The translations under genes and the position numbers were made by a program. Below are positions 10,144 to 19,237 of a stretch of 64,000 nucleotides of DNA, one piece after another. Position 1 is the stretch's first letter. Each line of letters opens with the position of its first letter. The stretch covers positions 80,538-144,537 of the forward strand of contig NZ_PVBQ01000009.1 in the NCBI RefSeq assembly GCF_002980525.1. The letters run 5' to 3'. This DNA is from Sphingobacterium haloxyli. GTDB lineage: Bacteria; Bacteroidota; Bacteroidia; Sphingobacteriales; Sphingobacteriaceae. Under the pieces are notes generated by a model, which was not told the origin of the DNA, ran no database searches, and saw nothing but the letters and a program-made list of their open reading frames with translations.

Positions 10144-11712
10144 ATGAGAACGAAAAATATAGTATTTGCTTTGATGTGTGCGGGCCTGTTCGGAACAAGC
10201 TCCTGTAGCAGTTTCCTGGAAGAAGGTCCTCGTGCACAGGTCACGTTGTCGGATTTTTACCAGAATGAAGCTCAAGCCTTGGAAAATGTGACGACCTTGT
10301 ACCGTATGGGTGCACCTGTACGGTATGGCGTAGCAAGCTCAGCTTATATTGGGCCTACGGCATCGATAAATTCATTTTTAACAGGGTACTTTTCAAATGA
10401 CTATGAAGGACAGGAGCTTATCTCTATGTACTCCAGGCAGTTGACCCGTCAGCAGAATATTCGTATTGTGTCCAATACAATGAATGGTATATGGGCAGAC
10501 TCTTACCGTGCGATCAATGTGGCGAACGGAGCGATTAAACATATCCCGAATATCGGTATGCCGGAGAATACGCAACGACGCTTGGTCGCGGAGGCTAAAT
10601 TCTTCAGAGCGTTTAATTATTTCTACTTGGTAAAGACCTTTGGCGCGATTCCTTTCCCTACGGAACCTTATGAGTCATTGGATAATGTCTTTTTGCCGCG
10701 GACACCGGAAGAGCAGATTTACGCATTGATGGAAGAAGACTTGCGGGAGGCGGTAGAGATCTTGCCGGATGCGCTTTTTACGAACAATGGATTCCGCGTG
10801 ACGAGATATGTAGCAGCGATGGCGCTGGCCAATGTGTATTTGCAGCAAGGGAAATACGCCGACGCGGCAACTTCTATCCGGGAGGTAACCAATTCTGCGC
10901 ATGCCTTAGCGCAGCACGATGATCTGGCGTTGGGCAGCGCGTATAATAAACTTCGTACAGAAGATAACCTGACTGAAGCCATTTATTCCTACGAATTTAA
11001 CGAGACTATCAGCAACAGTGGCCGTTGGCCTGGTTACGCTTTCAGTTCGTCGGCAACTGCGGTTTTTGGTACATATGCCATCTTCGAGCGAGTTTTTGGA
11101 CCTACAAACCGTTTTTTAAACGTGTATGAGGATGATGACTTACGCATTCAGCCGAATCAATTCTATCATTGGGAATACACGAATCCGGAAAATGGAAGGA
11201 CATGGCGATCTGCCACTGCAGGTATCTGGTATTACCATGACGAAGAAGCTGTCTTAAGAACTGGTATAGGAACGAAAGATTGGAATATATACCGTTACGC
11301 AGAAGCGCTACTGATCGCCGCGGAAGCTATCGCGAAATCCGAAAGTGTCACGGCGGAGGCAGCGGGCTACCTGGCAGAGATTAAAGCCCGTGCTGATATG
11401 AATGGCAAAGATGTGGCGAGCTATATAACGGAACTGCAAAGGTTGTCTCCGGACGAATTTGTGAAAGAGGTGTGGAGAGAACGTTTAAGGGAATTGCCTC
11501 TTGAGTTCAAAATGTGGGACGATTGTCTTCGGACGAGGATGTTTCCTGTAGTTTCTGCTACGGAAAAGGGCACGGTTGATTTTGTTCCATTAATTGGTGC
11601 TCAGAGTGGATCGGGAGCCACTTTTAAAGAGTCAGATTTGCTGTGGCCCATATCGATGGATGAACTGCAACGTAATCCAGAATTGACGCCTACGGAAGGC
11701 TATCAATATTAA
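10144..11712 (+). CDS. SusD/RagB-family glycan-binding lipoprotein
   Basis: A 522-residue surface lipoprotein that captures oligosaccharide and closes over the SusC barrel. The signal peptide ends at a lipobox (GTSSC, C21). The body has the SusD pattern: an early helical region (NGIWADSYRAINVANGAI), AEAKFFRAFNYFYLVKTFG, and the C-terminal DLLWPIS-ELQRNPELT motif just before the end. The gene follows susC directly and is closed by a strong terminator at 11723-11747. Ligand specificity cannot be read from sequence; mannosides are inferred from the neighbouring GH92 genes. Confidence 0.95.
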   Translation: MRTKNIVFALMCAGLFGTSSCSSFLEEGPRAQVTLSDFYQNEAQALENVTTLYRMGAPVRYGVASSAYIGPTASINSFLTGYFSNDYEGQELISMYSRQLTRQQNIRIVSNTMNGIWADSYRAINVANGAIKHIPNIGMPENTQRRLVAEAKFFRAFNYFYLVKTFGAIPFPTEPYESLDNVFLPRTPEEQIYALMEEDLREAVEILPDALFTNNGFRVTRYVAAMALANVYLQQGKYADAATSIREVTNSAHALAQHDDLALGSAYNKLRTEDNLTEAIYSYEFNETISNSGRWPGYAFSSSATAVFGTYAIFERVFGPTNRFLNVYEDDDLRIQPNQFYHWEYTNPENGRTWRSATAGIWYYHDEEAVLRTGIGTKDWNIYRYAEALLIAAEAIAKSESVTAEAAGYLAEIKARADMNGKDVASYITELQRLSPDEFVKEVWRERLRELPLEFKMWDDCLRTRMFPVVSATEKGTVDFVPLIGAQSGSGATFKESDLLWPISMDELQRNPELTPTEGYQY

Positions 11713-11722
11713 TGGCAAGGAC

Positions 11723-11747
11723 GCGCCCTTAAAAAGGGCGCTTTTTT
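11723..11747 (+). terminator. Rho-independent terminator after susD
   Basis: A perfect 8-bp stem (GCGCCCTT with AAGGGCGC), a 3-nt A loop and six T's. It closes the transporter-kinase-GH92-susCD transcript 10 bp after the susD stop, so the second GH92 gene is either read through at a lower level or has its own promoter. Confidence 0.9.
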
Positions 11748-11836
11748 ATACTACTCGAGCGGGCAGGTTGGGCATGCACTTATCGTCTTGATTAAAGCAC
11801 AGGGCAAATAAAAAGAATGTCAATAAAGTAAATAAT

Positions 11837-14200
11837 ATGAAGAAGCATTTATCAATACTACTAATAGTTTGCGCGTTCGTGGTGTCATCCTGCGCGGGGA
11901 AGAAAGAAGTGACGGAACAATTGTCGGATTATGTGAATCCCAACATCGGCTCCGTACACAGCAGGTGGTTTTTCTATACGCCAGGCGCTGTGCCGTTTGG
12001 AATGGCCAAACTGGGGCCGTCCACAAATGGTTCCTATGGAAATGCCAATGGTTGGGAAGCGGTTGGCTATGAGGACAACCATAATTCCATAGAAGGATTT
12101 GCTTGCTTCCATGAATTTCAGATCGGTGGCGTGATGCTGATGCCTATTGTAGGAGAGTTAAGAACTACGCCGGGTACGCTCGAAAATCCTGCCGAGGGCT
12201 ATCGCTCCCCTTTTAAAAAAGAGAACGAGTATGCCACCGCTGGATTCTACCGTGTTTTGCTAGATAAATACGAAACCAACGTGGAGCTTACGGCGACCGA
12301 CAGGGTTGGTTATCAGCGTTACACGTTTCCGCAGTCTGAAGAGTCTTATATCTTATTTGATATTGGAAATAAATTAGGCGAAAGCGGTGCGGTAAGTGAT
12401 GCGTATATCAAAGTGGTTGACGAAACCACTATTGAAGGGTACGTTGTTACAAAACCTGAGTATGTCAAAAAGTATCAGCCGGATGCGACCGTTAACATGT
12501 ATTTTTACGCCAAATTGAGCAGACCTTTCAACGATGTCAAGACTTTCCTGCGCGCAGATTCGGTTCGTTCGACAAGAGAAATAAAAGGAGTGGGGGCTTG
12601 TTTGGCTGTTCAATATGAGACAGCTGCTGATGAACAGATTACCGTACGGATTGGCCAATCGTATACCTCCATCGAAAATGCGAAACAGAATTATGAAAAG
12701 GAAGCTACCGATCGGAGCTTTGACGCGGTCAAAGAAGATGCTTCGCTCCGGTGGAATGATATGCTCGGGCGTGTAAAAGTCGAGGGTGGCCGTAAAGACG
12801 ATAGAGTTAAGTTTTATACGGGACTGTATCACGCGTTGCTGGGGCGTGGCCTTGCTAACGATGTGAACGGTGCTTATCCGAAAAACGATGGTACGGTTGG
12901 GCTCCTTGAGCTAGACGAAGATAAACAGCCTGCCTTTAATTACTACAATACGGACGCCATTTGGGGCGGATACTGGAACCTTACCCAGCTATGGGCATTG
13001 GCCTATCCGGAATATTACTCCGATTGGGTGCAGAGCCAATTATTGGTATATAAAGAAACGGGCTGGCTGGGCGATGGTATTGCCAACAGCAAATATGTTT
13101 CTGGGGTAGGTACAAACTTCACTAGCCTGGCTGTTGCTGCTGCTTACAATTGTGGAATCCGTGATTTTGATTATCAGTTGGGATATGAGGCAGCGCTAAA
13201 GAATGAGATAGATGGTCAGAACCGCCCGGCTGGCGCTGGTAAACTGGATGTCGCGGCATTTGTGGAACGCGGCTATTGCCCTTATATTCCAAGTGACGAC
13301 TATTTTATTACCAAGCAGGATGAAGGGTCGGTATTCGGCGCCTCCCACACCATGGAGTACTCGTTTAGTAGTTATGCCGTTGCACAATTCGCGAAGAACT
13401 TAAATAAAGAAGCGGATTATCAACGTCTTTCTAAAATGGCATCGAACTGGGAAAATCTCTTTGATACGGAAACCGAGCTTATTCGTCCGCGCACGCTGGA
13501 AGGAAATTTCTTGCCAGATTTTGATCCTATGGCCGCATGGGCAGGTTTTCAGGAGGGAAATGCTATTCAATACACATTTTATGTGCCGCACGAGCCCGGA
13601 AAATTGATTGACAAGGTGGGTAGCGATGTGTTTAATGATCGCCTCGATAGTATTTTTGTGCGCTCGCAGAAAAACACGTTTGGCGGCGGTAAAACGGTGG
13701 ATGCTTTCGCGGGTGTACACGCACTTTATAATCACGGCAACCAACCAAACCTGCATGTATCGTGGCTGTTTAATTTTTCTGGAAAACCCTATTTAACCCA
13801 AAAATGGGTACGCACGATCTGTGATGAATTTTACGGTGTCGATGGGCTTCATGGTTATGGCTACGGTCAGGATGAGGACCAAGGACAATTAGGCGCATGG
13901 TATGTGATGGCTGGTATGGGGCTGTTTGATGTGAAGGGTTTAACACAGATCGATCCCCAGTTCCAGATTGGTAGCCCGATATTTGATCGTATCGAGGTCA
14001 AGCTGAATCAAGAATATTATAAAGGAGATAAATTTGTTATCGAAGTGGCGAATAATTCGCCGGAGAATATCTATGTGCAATCTTTAAGCAAAAACGGAAC
14101 AGCACAGCAATCGGTATCCATCCCATTCGCGGATGTGGTAAATGGGGGTGTGCTGAAATTCCAGATGGGAAGCGAACCAAATATGGATTTACAGCAATAG
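11837..14200 (+). CDS. GH92 alpha-mannosidase, lipoprotein
   Basis: A 787-residue exo-alpha-mannosidase of the usual GH92 length. The signal peptide ends at a lipobox (VSSC, C19), so it is probably anchored to the periplasmic or outer face of the outer membrane. GH92 features are YVNPNIGSVHSRW at the start of the N-terminal beta domain, HTMEYSFSSY with the likely acid E507, and DEDQGQLGAWYV (D679-D681) with the likely base. It resembles the GH92 module of the fused enzyme but has neither its N-terminal binding domain nor its C-terminal module. The two enzymes may attack different linkages (alpha-1,2/1,3/1,6) of one mannan. It has a separate transcriptional context, lying after the susD terminator and before one at 14250. 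Confidence 0.93.
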   Translation: MKKHLSILLIVCAFVVSSCAGKKEVTEQLSDYVNPNIGSVHSRWFFYTPGAVPFGMAKLGPSTNGSYGNANGWEAVGYEDNHNSIEGFACFHEFQIGGVMLMPIVGELRTTPGTLENPAEGYRSPFKKENEYATAGFYRVLLDKYETNVELTATDRVGYQRYTFPQSEESYILFDIGNKLGESGAVSDAYIKVVDETTIEGYVVTKPEYVKKYQPDATVNMYFYAKLSRPFNDVKTFLRADSVRSTREIKGVGACLAVQYETAADEQITVRIGQSYTSIENAKQNYEKEATDRSFDAVKEDASLRWNDMLGRVKVEGGRKDDRVKFYTGLYHALLGRGLANDVNGAYPKNDGTVGLLELDEDKQPAFNYYNTDAIWGGYWNLTQLWALAYPEYYSDWVQSQLLVYKETGWLGDGIANSKYVSGVGTNFTSLAVAAAYNCGIRDFDYQLGYEAALKNEIDGQNRPAGAGKLDVAAFVERGYCPYIPSDDYFITKQDEGSVFGASHTMEYSFSSYAVAQFAKNLNKEADYQRLSKMASNWENLFDTETELIRPRTLEGNFLPDFDPMAAWAGFQEGNAIQYTFYVPHEPGKLIDKVGSDVFNDRLDSIFVRSQKNTFGGGKTVDAFAGVHALYNHGNQPNLHVSWLFNFSGKPYLTQKWVRTICDEFYGVDGLHGYGYGQDEDQGQLGAWYVMAGMGLFDVKGLTQIDPQFQIGSPIFDRIEVKLNQEYYKGDKFVIEVANNSPENIYVQSLSKNGTAQQSVSIPFADVVNGGVLKFQMGSEPNMDLQQ

Positions 14201-14249
14201 ATTTCGACCTTGCCCTCTTAGCCTTTAAGGACGCTTCTCCGTATAACGT

Positions 14250-14282
14250 GTAGAGACACCAACACGGTGTCTCTACTTTTTT
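14250..14282 (+). terminator. Rho-independent terminator after the second GH92 gene
   Basis: An 11-bp perfect stem (GTAGAGACACC with GGTGTCTCTAC), loop AACAC, then a run of six T's. It marks the right end of the mannoside locus. Confidence 0.93.
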
Positions 14283-14452
14283 ATATAGAAAGTATACGCG
14301 GTATTGCACAAACCCCAATTAACCTTTGATGTCGCATACGAATATTTGAAGTATGTAGAAATTTGCTCTTTGCACTACACATTATTTTAAATATTCGAAG
14401 CGACGATTTTTTTTTGGTTCTTTTTTGAGGAAAAAAAGAACACAAATAACGC

Positions 14453-14460
14453 TATCTTTA
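14453..14460 (+). promoter_or_regulatory. Possible -7 box for the lipid kinase gene
   Basis: TATCTTTA, one base from the Bacteroidota -7 consensus TAnnTTTG, lies 22 nt before the start codon. No well-spaced TTTG -33 element is present; upstream there is instead a 10-bp A/T-rich hairpin at 14417-14441. Confidence 0.3.
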
Positions 14461-14481
14461 TAACCTATTTCAGATGAAGAT

Positions 14482-15360
14482 ATGCGGCAACGTAAGCGAA
14501 TATTGTTTGTTATCAACCCAATTTCCGGAGGGAAAAAGAAGACAGCGTTCAACAAACAGGTGTTGGAAGTGCTTGATCTGGAGAAATTTGATCCGACGTT
14601 TAAAATTACCGATCACGCCAACCATGCGTTCGAACTGGGAAAGGCAGCGGTTGAGGAAGGGTATGATGCGGTTGTGGCTGTGGGGGGCGACGGTACGATT
14701 AACGAATTGGGTTCTGCGATCTTGGGAACCGACATGCCGTTGGGGATTATCCCCGAGGGCTCGGGAAACGGCTTAGCGCTTTACCTGGGGATTCCGCTCA
14801 ACGAATCAGCAGCCATCCGCCGGATAAATCGGTTCGAGACGACAGAGGTCGATACAGGGGTCGTCAATGGACGACATTTCTTTAACATTGCTGGACTTGG
14901 TTTTGATGCTTCGGTGAGTGATCGTTTTGCGACGGATAGCATTAGAGGGCCGATCGGCTATTTGCGTTCGGCGATTAATGTGCTAAGCGATTTCCAACCC
15001 AGCATGTATACATTGCTGATCGATGGAGCAACATACAAGAAAGAAGCCTTTATGGTCAGCGTAGCCAATTCCCCTCAATATGGTAATAATGCGTATATTG
15101 CGCCTCAGGCATCGATCAATGATGGTTTGCTTGATGTATGTATCGTAAAAAAATTTCCACTGTATCTTTTTCCAAAAATGGTGTTTCATTTGTTCACAAA
15201 AAGTGCAGACCAGTCGGAATACGTGGAGATAATCCCGGGAAGGGACATCACTATTTTGCGGGACCAAAAAGGCCCTGTACATGTGGATGGAGAGCCTGTG
15301 GAAATGGGTAAAAAGTTGGAAATTACGATCAAACCGAAGTCATTGAAGGTTATTTGTTAG
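14482..15360 (+). CDS. Diacylglycerol/sphingosine kinase-like lipid kinase (YegS/BmrU type)
   Basis: A 292-residue kinase of the DAGK catalytic family, which phosphorylates a lipid headgroup hydroxyl at the membrane using ATP. The nucleotide-binding motif GGDGT is at residues 68-72 and is followed by a second conserved stretch, IPEGSGNGLAL; the C-terminal half has the typical beta-sandwich with DG-x-LDVCIV. Size matches the family. The start has an upstream purine-rich site (AGATGAAG). It is probably co-transcribed with the SUI1-like gene 34 bp downstream. The real lipid is unknown: diacylglycerol, or a sphingoid base, since sphingolipids occur in this family of bacteria. Confidence 0.88.
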   Translation: MRQRKRILFVINPISGGKKKTAFNKQVLEVLDLEKFDPTFKITDHANHAFELGKAAVEEGYDAVVAVGGDGTINELGSAILGTDMPLGIIPEGSGNGLALYLGIPLNESAAIRRINRFETTEVDTGVVNGRHFFNIAGLGFDASVSDRFATDSIRGPIGYLRSAINVLSDFQPSMYTLLIDGATYKKEAFMVSVANSPQYGNNAYIAPQASINDGLLDVCIVKKFPLYLFPKMVFHLFTKSADQSEYVEIIPGRDITILRDQKGPVHVDGEPVEMGKKLEITIKPKSLKVIC

Positions 15361-15394
15361 TAAAGAGCTGGTACAGTTCTCTCAAGAGGAAGAT

Positions 15395-15742
15395 ATGAAA
15401 AAGAAGAAGCAACGTTTTGAAGGCGTCGTCTACTCTACTGCAGACGACTTTGCGTATGTGGATCCGCAGGAAACGGAAGATCAAGAGACGTTACCTCCGG
15501 CTAAGCAAAAGCTAAAGGTACTATTGGACCGTAAAGCGCGGAAGGGAAAAGTTGTTACAATTGTACAAGGATTCGTTGGAAGCGCAATTGATTTGAACAA
15601 CCTAGCGAAAAAGTTAAAACAGAAATGTGGTGTGGGTGGAGTGGCGAAAGACGGTGAAATTTTAATTCAAGGCGATTTTAAACAGAAGATTTTTGAATTA
15701 CTCCAAGAGGATGGGTATGGTGTGAAAACGGTTGGAGGATAA
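15395..15742 (+). CDS. SUI1/eIF1-family translation factor (YciH-like)
   Basis: A 115-residue protein whose C-terminal two thirds form a SUI1 domain: KGKVVTIVQGF, then LAKKLKQKCGVGG and a closing LIQGDFKQKIFELLQEDGYGVK. Bacterial homologues (YciH) can influence start-codon selection on the 30S subunit; a physiological role is poorly defined. The N-terminal 40 residues are charged and probably disordered. It follows the lipid kinase gene by 34 bp. Confidence 0.88.
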   Translation: MKKKKQRFEGVVYSTADDFAYVDPQETEDQETLPPAKQKLKVLLDRKARKGKVVTIVQGFVGSAIDLNNLAKKLKQKCGVGGVAKDGEILIQGDFKQKIFELLQEDGYGVKTVGG

Positions 15743-16187
15743 TGTTTTACACAGCAAAAGGCGGCAGAATTATGACGGAATCGTGATCGTAGACTTCAAA
15801 AATATGACAATAGGCTGATGCTGTTTTTATTCGAAAATAAGGTGTATAACCGTGAGTAAATACTTACTTATTTTTTTTTATTAATGATTTTTTAATTTGC
15901 ATAAACCAAAAAAAATGGTTTTCATTGTAAAATATTAACGCAGTACGGGCGTTAAGTATTAATGTGAATCCGTATCGTTAATACATATTAGGAAGGACAT
16001 GGAACCGCTGATGGTTTACTAATATGTGACGCATTGAAAGATGTATAAATTAATGTCAGGAAAATTTTATTTTTAACACAAAATAGTATATTTGTTTTGC
16101 TTTATAGCAGAATAAGTGCTTTTGAATTGCACAAATTGAATTAAACAGTTAAATATTAAACAACAGTAAAAATTAAAAATTAGTAAA
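15743..16187 (+). other. 445-bp intergenic region with two inverted repeats
   Basis: I see no gene here. It contains a short hairpin (AAACCA/TGGTTT, 15903-15921) and a larger inverted repeat (15931-15960: AATATTAACGC pairing with GCGTTAA-TATT with one bulged G). Neither is followed by a T-run, so neither is a clear terminator. The 3' part is very AT-rich and carries a likely -7 box for exbB. Confidence 0.6.
16087..16094 (+). promoter_or_regulatory. Likely -7 box of the exbB-tonB operon
   Basis: TATATTTG is an exact match to the Bacteroidota -7 consensus TAnnTTTG. It lies about 93 nt before the exbB start, leaving an untranslated leader of roughly 85 nt. The -33 position shows only a T-rich stretch, not TTTG. 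Confidence 0.45.
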
Positions 16188-17021
16188 ATGGCAAACGCAC
16201 CAAAAACTAGTACTCCTGCTAAAAAACAAGAAAGCGGAAATTCAGGTAATCTATTTGCGAGCTTAGCAATCATCATTTGTTTTGCTGTCGGAATTGTTGT
16301 GTATAAATTTGTATTGGGTGATCCATCGAACTTTATCGATAACAATCCGGAAAACCAACCACTCCCTGGGAACTATATGGGGATGATGTACCATGGTGGA
16401 CCAGTGATTCCTGTCCTATTGTCTTTATTTATGATGGTTTTCGTGTTCGCAGTAGAACGTTTTATTGTAATTGGTAGAGCATCGGGTACCGGTAATGTAG
16501 GCAACTTTGTGAGAAAAGTACAGTCCTTAATCAACGGCGGTGGTATCGATTCGGCAATCGTTGAATGTGATAAGCAAAAAGGGTCAGTAGCAAACGTAGT
16601 AAAAGCAGGTCTATTGAAATACAAAGACGTATCGGCAAATCCGGGTTTAGACTCAGAAAAATCTGCTATAGCAATTCAAAAAGAAATCGAAGAGACGACG
16701 GCGTTGGAAATGCCAATGTTGGAGAAAAACTTGAATGTATTAGCTACCTTGGTTTCTATCGGTACATTGACCGGTCTATTGGGTACAGTAACAGGTATGA
16801 TTAGAGCATTCGCGGCTTTGGCAACAGGTGGTGCACCAGATTCTGCACAGTTGGCTAACGGTATCTCTGAAGCCTTGATGTGTACAGCAACTGGTATCGC
16901 GACTTCGACTTTCGCTATTGTATTCTATAATATGTTGACGGCAAAAATAGACAAGTTGACTTATTCTATCGATGAGGCTGGTTTCTCTATCGTACAAACG
17001 TACGCAGCAAACCACAAATAA
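16188..17021 (+). CDS. exbB: ExbB/TolQ-family proton channel (MotA/TolQ/ExbB)
   Basis: A 277-residue inner-membrane protein forming the proton channel that drives TonB. The N-terminus has a hydrophobic segment (about 24-45), a second near residue 70, and the conserved MotA/TolQ/ExbB pair near the C-terminal half (LVSIGTLTGLLGTVTGMIRAF and an ALMCTATGIATSTFAIVFYNML segment). It is followed by two exbD genes and tonB in one orientation, the usual layout in this group. Extra N-terminal length relative to E. coli ExbB is common in Bacteroidota. ExbB is favoured over TolQ by the tonB gene; no tolA or tolB is seen. Confidence 0.93.
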   Translation: MANAPKTSTPAKKQESGNSGNLFASLAIIICFAVGIVVYKFVLGDPSNFIDNNPENQPLPGNYMGMMYHGGPVIPVLLSLFMMVFVFAVERFIVIGRASGTGNVGNFVRKVQSLINGGGIDSAIVECDKQKGSVANVVKAGLLKYKDVSANPGLDSEKSAIAIQKEIEETTALEMPMLEKNLNVLATLVSIGTLTGLLGTVTGMIRAFAALATGGAPDSAQLANGISEALMCTATGIATSTFAIVFYNMLTAKIDKLTYSIDEAGFSIVQTYAANHK

Positions 17022-17120
17022 GAGAAGGGTACTTTTTACAAATTCTTTTATGGAATTTGTGAAAGACATGCATCATAGAGATAAAGGAATAAGGATTGTT
17101 AATTAAAAGAAGTAAAGATA

Positions 17121-17771
17121 ATGGGTAAAGCAAAAGTAAAAAGAGCCAGTACCTCCATCGACATGACGGCGATGTGTGATGTATCGTTCTTGCTTCTTAC
17201 ATTCTTCGTATTAACGGCAACGGCGCGTCAACCTGAGGTATTAGTGGTAGATACACCGCAGTCGACAAGTCCAGAAAAATTGCCCGACGATGGTTTAGGT
17301 ATCATTTCGGTGTCAAACGGAAAAATATTCTTCAGCGTTAAGAACCCTAACGTACGGGAACTTACGCTAAGAAACATTTCGCAAAAGTACAATGTGAACT
17401 TTTCCGCAGAGGAATATGAGAAATTTAGGCAGTTGGATGAGTTTGGTGTTCCTGTCAATAATCTAAGACAGCTGCTTTCATTGCCGAACGAGCAACGTAC
17501 AGAAAACATTCAGCCGGGTATTCCTGTAGATAGTACAGAGACAAACTCGAACGAACTGTACGCTTGGGTGCAGGAAGCGCGTAGGGCAACTATTGAGTTC
17601 AACCGATCACGCGAGGGAGAAAAAGGATATGTGGATCCAGGTCCGATGAAGGTAGCAATAAAGGCGGATGCCGAAGAGAAGTATCCAACGATCAATTTGA
17701 TTATTGAAACGCTACGGAATCAGAAACAGAACAAATTTAGTTTTGTAACGGGCTTGAGAAGGGAGAATTAA
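17121..17771 (+). CDS. exbD: ExbD/TolR-family biopolymer transport protein (first copy)
   Basis: A 216-residue protein with one N-terminal membrane helix and a periplasmic domain. The helix holds the proton-carrying aspartate in AMCDVSFLLLTFF (D20). The periplasmic part is longer than in the second copy, with an inserted stretch around residues 75-140. It forms the TonB motor with ExbB. The gene is separated from exbB by 99 bp without a terminator. Confidence 0.92.
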   Translation: MGKAKVKRASTSIDMTAMCDVSFLLLTFFVLTATARQPEVLVVDTPQSTSPEKLPDDGLGIISVSNGKIFFSVKNPNVRELTLRNISQKYNVNFSAEEYEKFRQLDEFGVPVNNLRQLLSLPNEQRTENIQPGIPVDSTETNSNELYAWVQEARRATIEFNRSREGEKGYVDPGPMKVAIKADAEEKYPTINLIIETLRNQKQNKFSFVTGLRREN

Positions 17772-17790
17772 ACGCATAAATGAGAAGAAA

Positions 17791-18339
17791 ATGGCAGAAT
17801 TAAATCAAGATGGTGGTAAGGACAAAGGTGGCAAAGTAAGAGCCAAGAAAGCCGGTGGTAAGGTCGATCTGACCGCCATGGTGGACTTAGCATTCTTATT
17901 GATTACCTTCTTCATGCTTACCACGTCACTAAATACCCCACAGGCTATGGACGTGGCGATGCCGGATAAGAATAAGATGGATCAAACCGATAATCTGGAA
18001 ATTGCTGATAATCGTTCCATCACGCTTTTGCTGGGATCGGATGATAAAATCTCCTGGTATTATGGTCAATTGGCGAAACCTATCTATCCTCCAACAACGA
18101 TAGATTATGGTAGTGAGGGGATTCGTCAGGTGTTGCTCAGAATGCAGAAAGAGGTTCCTCAGCGTGCCGGAGGTAAGGATTTGATTGTCGTAATCAGACC
18201 TAGCGAAAAATCTGTGCAGCGTAATTTGGTCGATATTTTAGACGAGATGCGTATCGTAGATGTAAAGCGCTACATGATTTCAAAAATCAATAGTGACGAA
18301 ATAGAAGTGTTGAAAAGCGAGGGTCTTTTTAACGATTAA
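17791..18339 (+). CDS. exbD: ExbD/TolR-family biopolymer transport protein (second copy)
   Basis: A 182-residue protein with a basic, glycine-rich cytoplasmic start and one membrane helix carrying the conserved aspartate (AMVDLAFLLITFF, D32). The periplasmic domain ends in a short region typical of ExbD. Two different ExbD proteins per ExbB-TonB cluster are common in Bacteroidota; whether they form mixed dimers is not known from sequence. It lies 19 bp after the first copy and 20 bp before tonB. Confidence 0.92.
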   Translation: MAELNQDGGKDKGGKVRAKKAGGKVDLTAMVDLAFLLITFFMLTTSLNTPQAMDVAMPDKNKMDQTDNLEIADNRSITLLLGSDDKISWYYGQLAKPIYPPTTIDYGSEGIRQVLLRMQKEVPQRAGGKDLIVVIRPSEKSVQRNLVDILDEMRIVDVKRYMISKINSDEIEVLKSEGLFND

Positions 18340-18359
18340 TCGCATAATTTAAGTAAAAT

Positions 18360-19235
18360 ATGTTTGGTTCTAAATTAGATATATTCAAAAAAGAATGGCT
18401 TGAGGTCGTTTTTGAGAATAGAAATAAAGAGTATGGCGCCTATGACTTACGTAAGTTTGCCCCAAGAGCAACCAACGTTGCGCTATTCTCGATTGTCTCA
18501 ATCGTTCTTGTTTTGAGTGCTCCAAAAATGTTTAACATTAAGGTGTTTCCAGACAAACCAGTCGAAGAAGCTCCCGTGATAACGGAGGTAACGCTGGAAG
18601 ACTTAGAAATACCGGAGCCAGAAGAAGAGGAAGAAGAACCACTTCCACAGGAGGAAGAACCAGTGCAAAGGATAGCACAGGAACCGCCGGCAGAGGACTT
18701 GGTGCGTTTTCCGGAGCCTAAGGTGGTGCCTGAAAGCCAGGTAAAAGAGGAAGTGGTATCGCAAGAGGAAATTAAGAAAGAAAATAAAACGCCGGCACGT
18801 ATCACCCTGAAAGGTACAAAAGGTGCATCAGGCGTACCTACCGGAGAGTTTGGCCCGAAGAAAGTAGAGGGACAGATAACAGGTAGTGCGACTGGAGATC
18901 CAGATGGTGGTGCAGACAAAATCTTTACTGCGGTAGAGGTGAATCCGGAACCACACGGCGGCTTAAATGCCTTCCGTGAGTGGGTGGGACGTAACTATAG
19001 CTACCCGCAGGGTGCTATTGATGCAGGTGTTAAAGGTCAAGTTGTTGTTTCTTTCGTAGTAGAGCGTGACGGTAGCTTAACAGATATCAAAGTTGTAAAA
19101 GACTTGTCGTATGGTACGGGAACAGCTGCGGTAAATGTGTTGAAGAAAGCGAAACCTTGGAAGCCGGGTATTCAGAACGGTCGTCCGGTACGTGTTGCTT
19201 ACACATTGCCTATTACGTTGAACCTTCAACAATAA
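18360..19235 (+). CDS. tonB: Energy transducer TonB
   Basis: A 291-residue protein. The start (KEWLEVVFENRNKEYGAYDLRK) is the conserved cytoplasmic segment of Bacteroidota TonB proteins. It is followed by one membrane helix (about 40-55), an acidic, proline-rich periplasmic spacer (about 70-115), and a C-terminal TonB domain (YPQGAIDAGVKGQVVVSFVV ... KPWKPGIQNGRPVRV). It spans the periplasm to pass energy to SusC-type and other TonB-dependent transporters. It sits directly after exbB-exbD-exbD. Confidence 0.95.
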   Translation: MFGSKLDIFKKEWLEVVFENRNKEYGAYDLRKFAPRATNVALFSIVSIVLVLSAPKMFNIKVFPDKPVEEAPVITEVTLEDLEIPEPEEEEEEPLPQEEEPVQRIAQEPPAEDLVRFPEPKVVPESQVKEEVVSQEEIKKENKTPARITLKGTKGASGVPTGEFGPKKVEGQITGSATGDPDGGADKIFTAVEVNPEPHGGLNAFREWVGRNYSYPQGAIDAGVKGQVVVSFVVERDGSLTDIKVVKDLSYGTGTAAVNVLKKAKPWKPGIQNGRPVRVAYTLPITLNLQQ

Positions 19236-19237
19236 AT

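Noticed and set aside
19157..19237. Upstream ATG extending the 77-residue membrane protein by 27 residues
   Set aside because: That extension is entirely inside tonB in another frame; the ATG 2 bp after the tonB stop is a more natural start.
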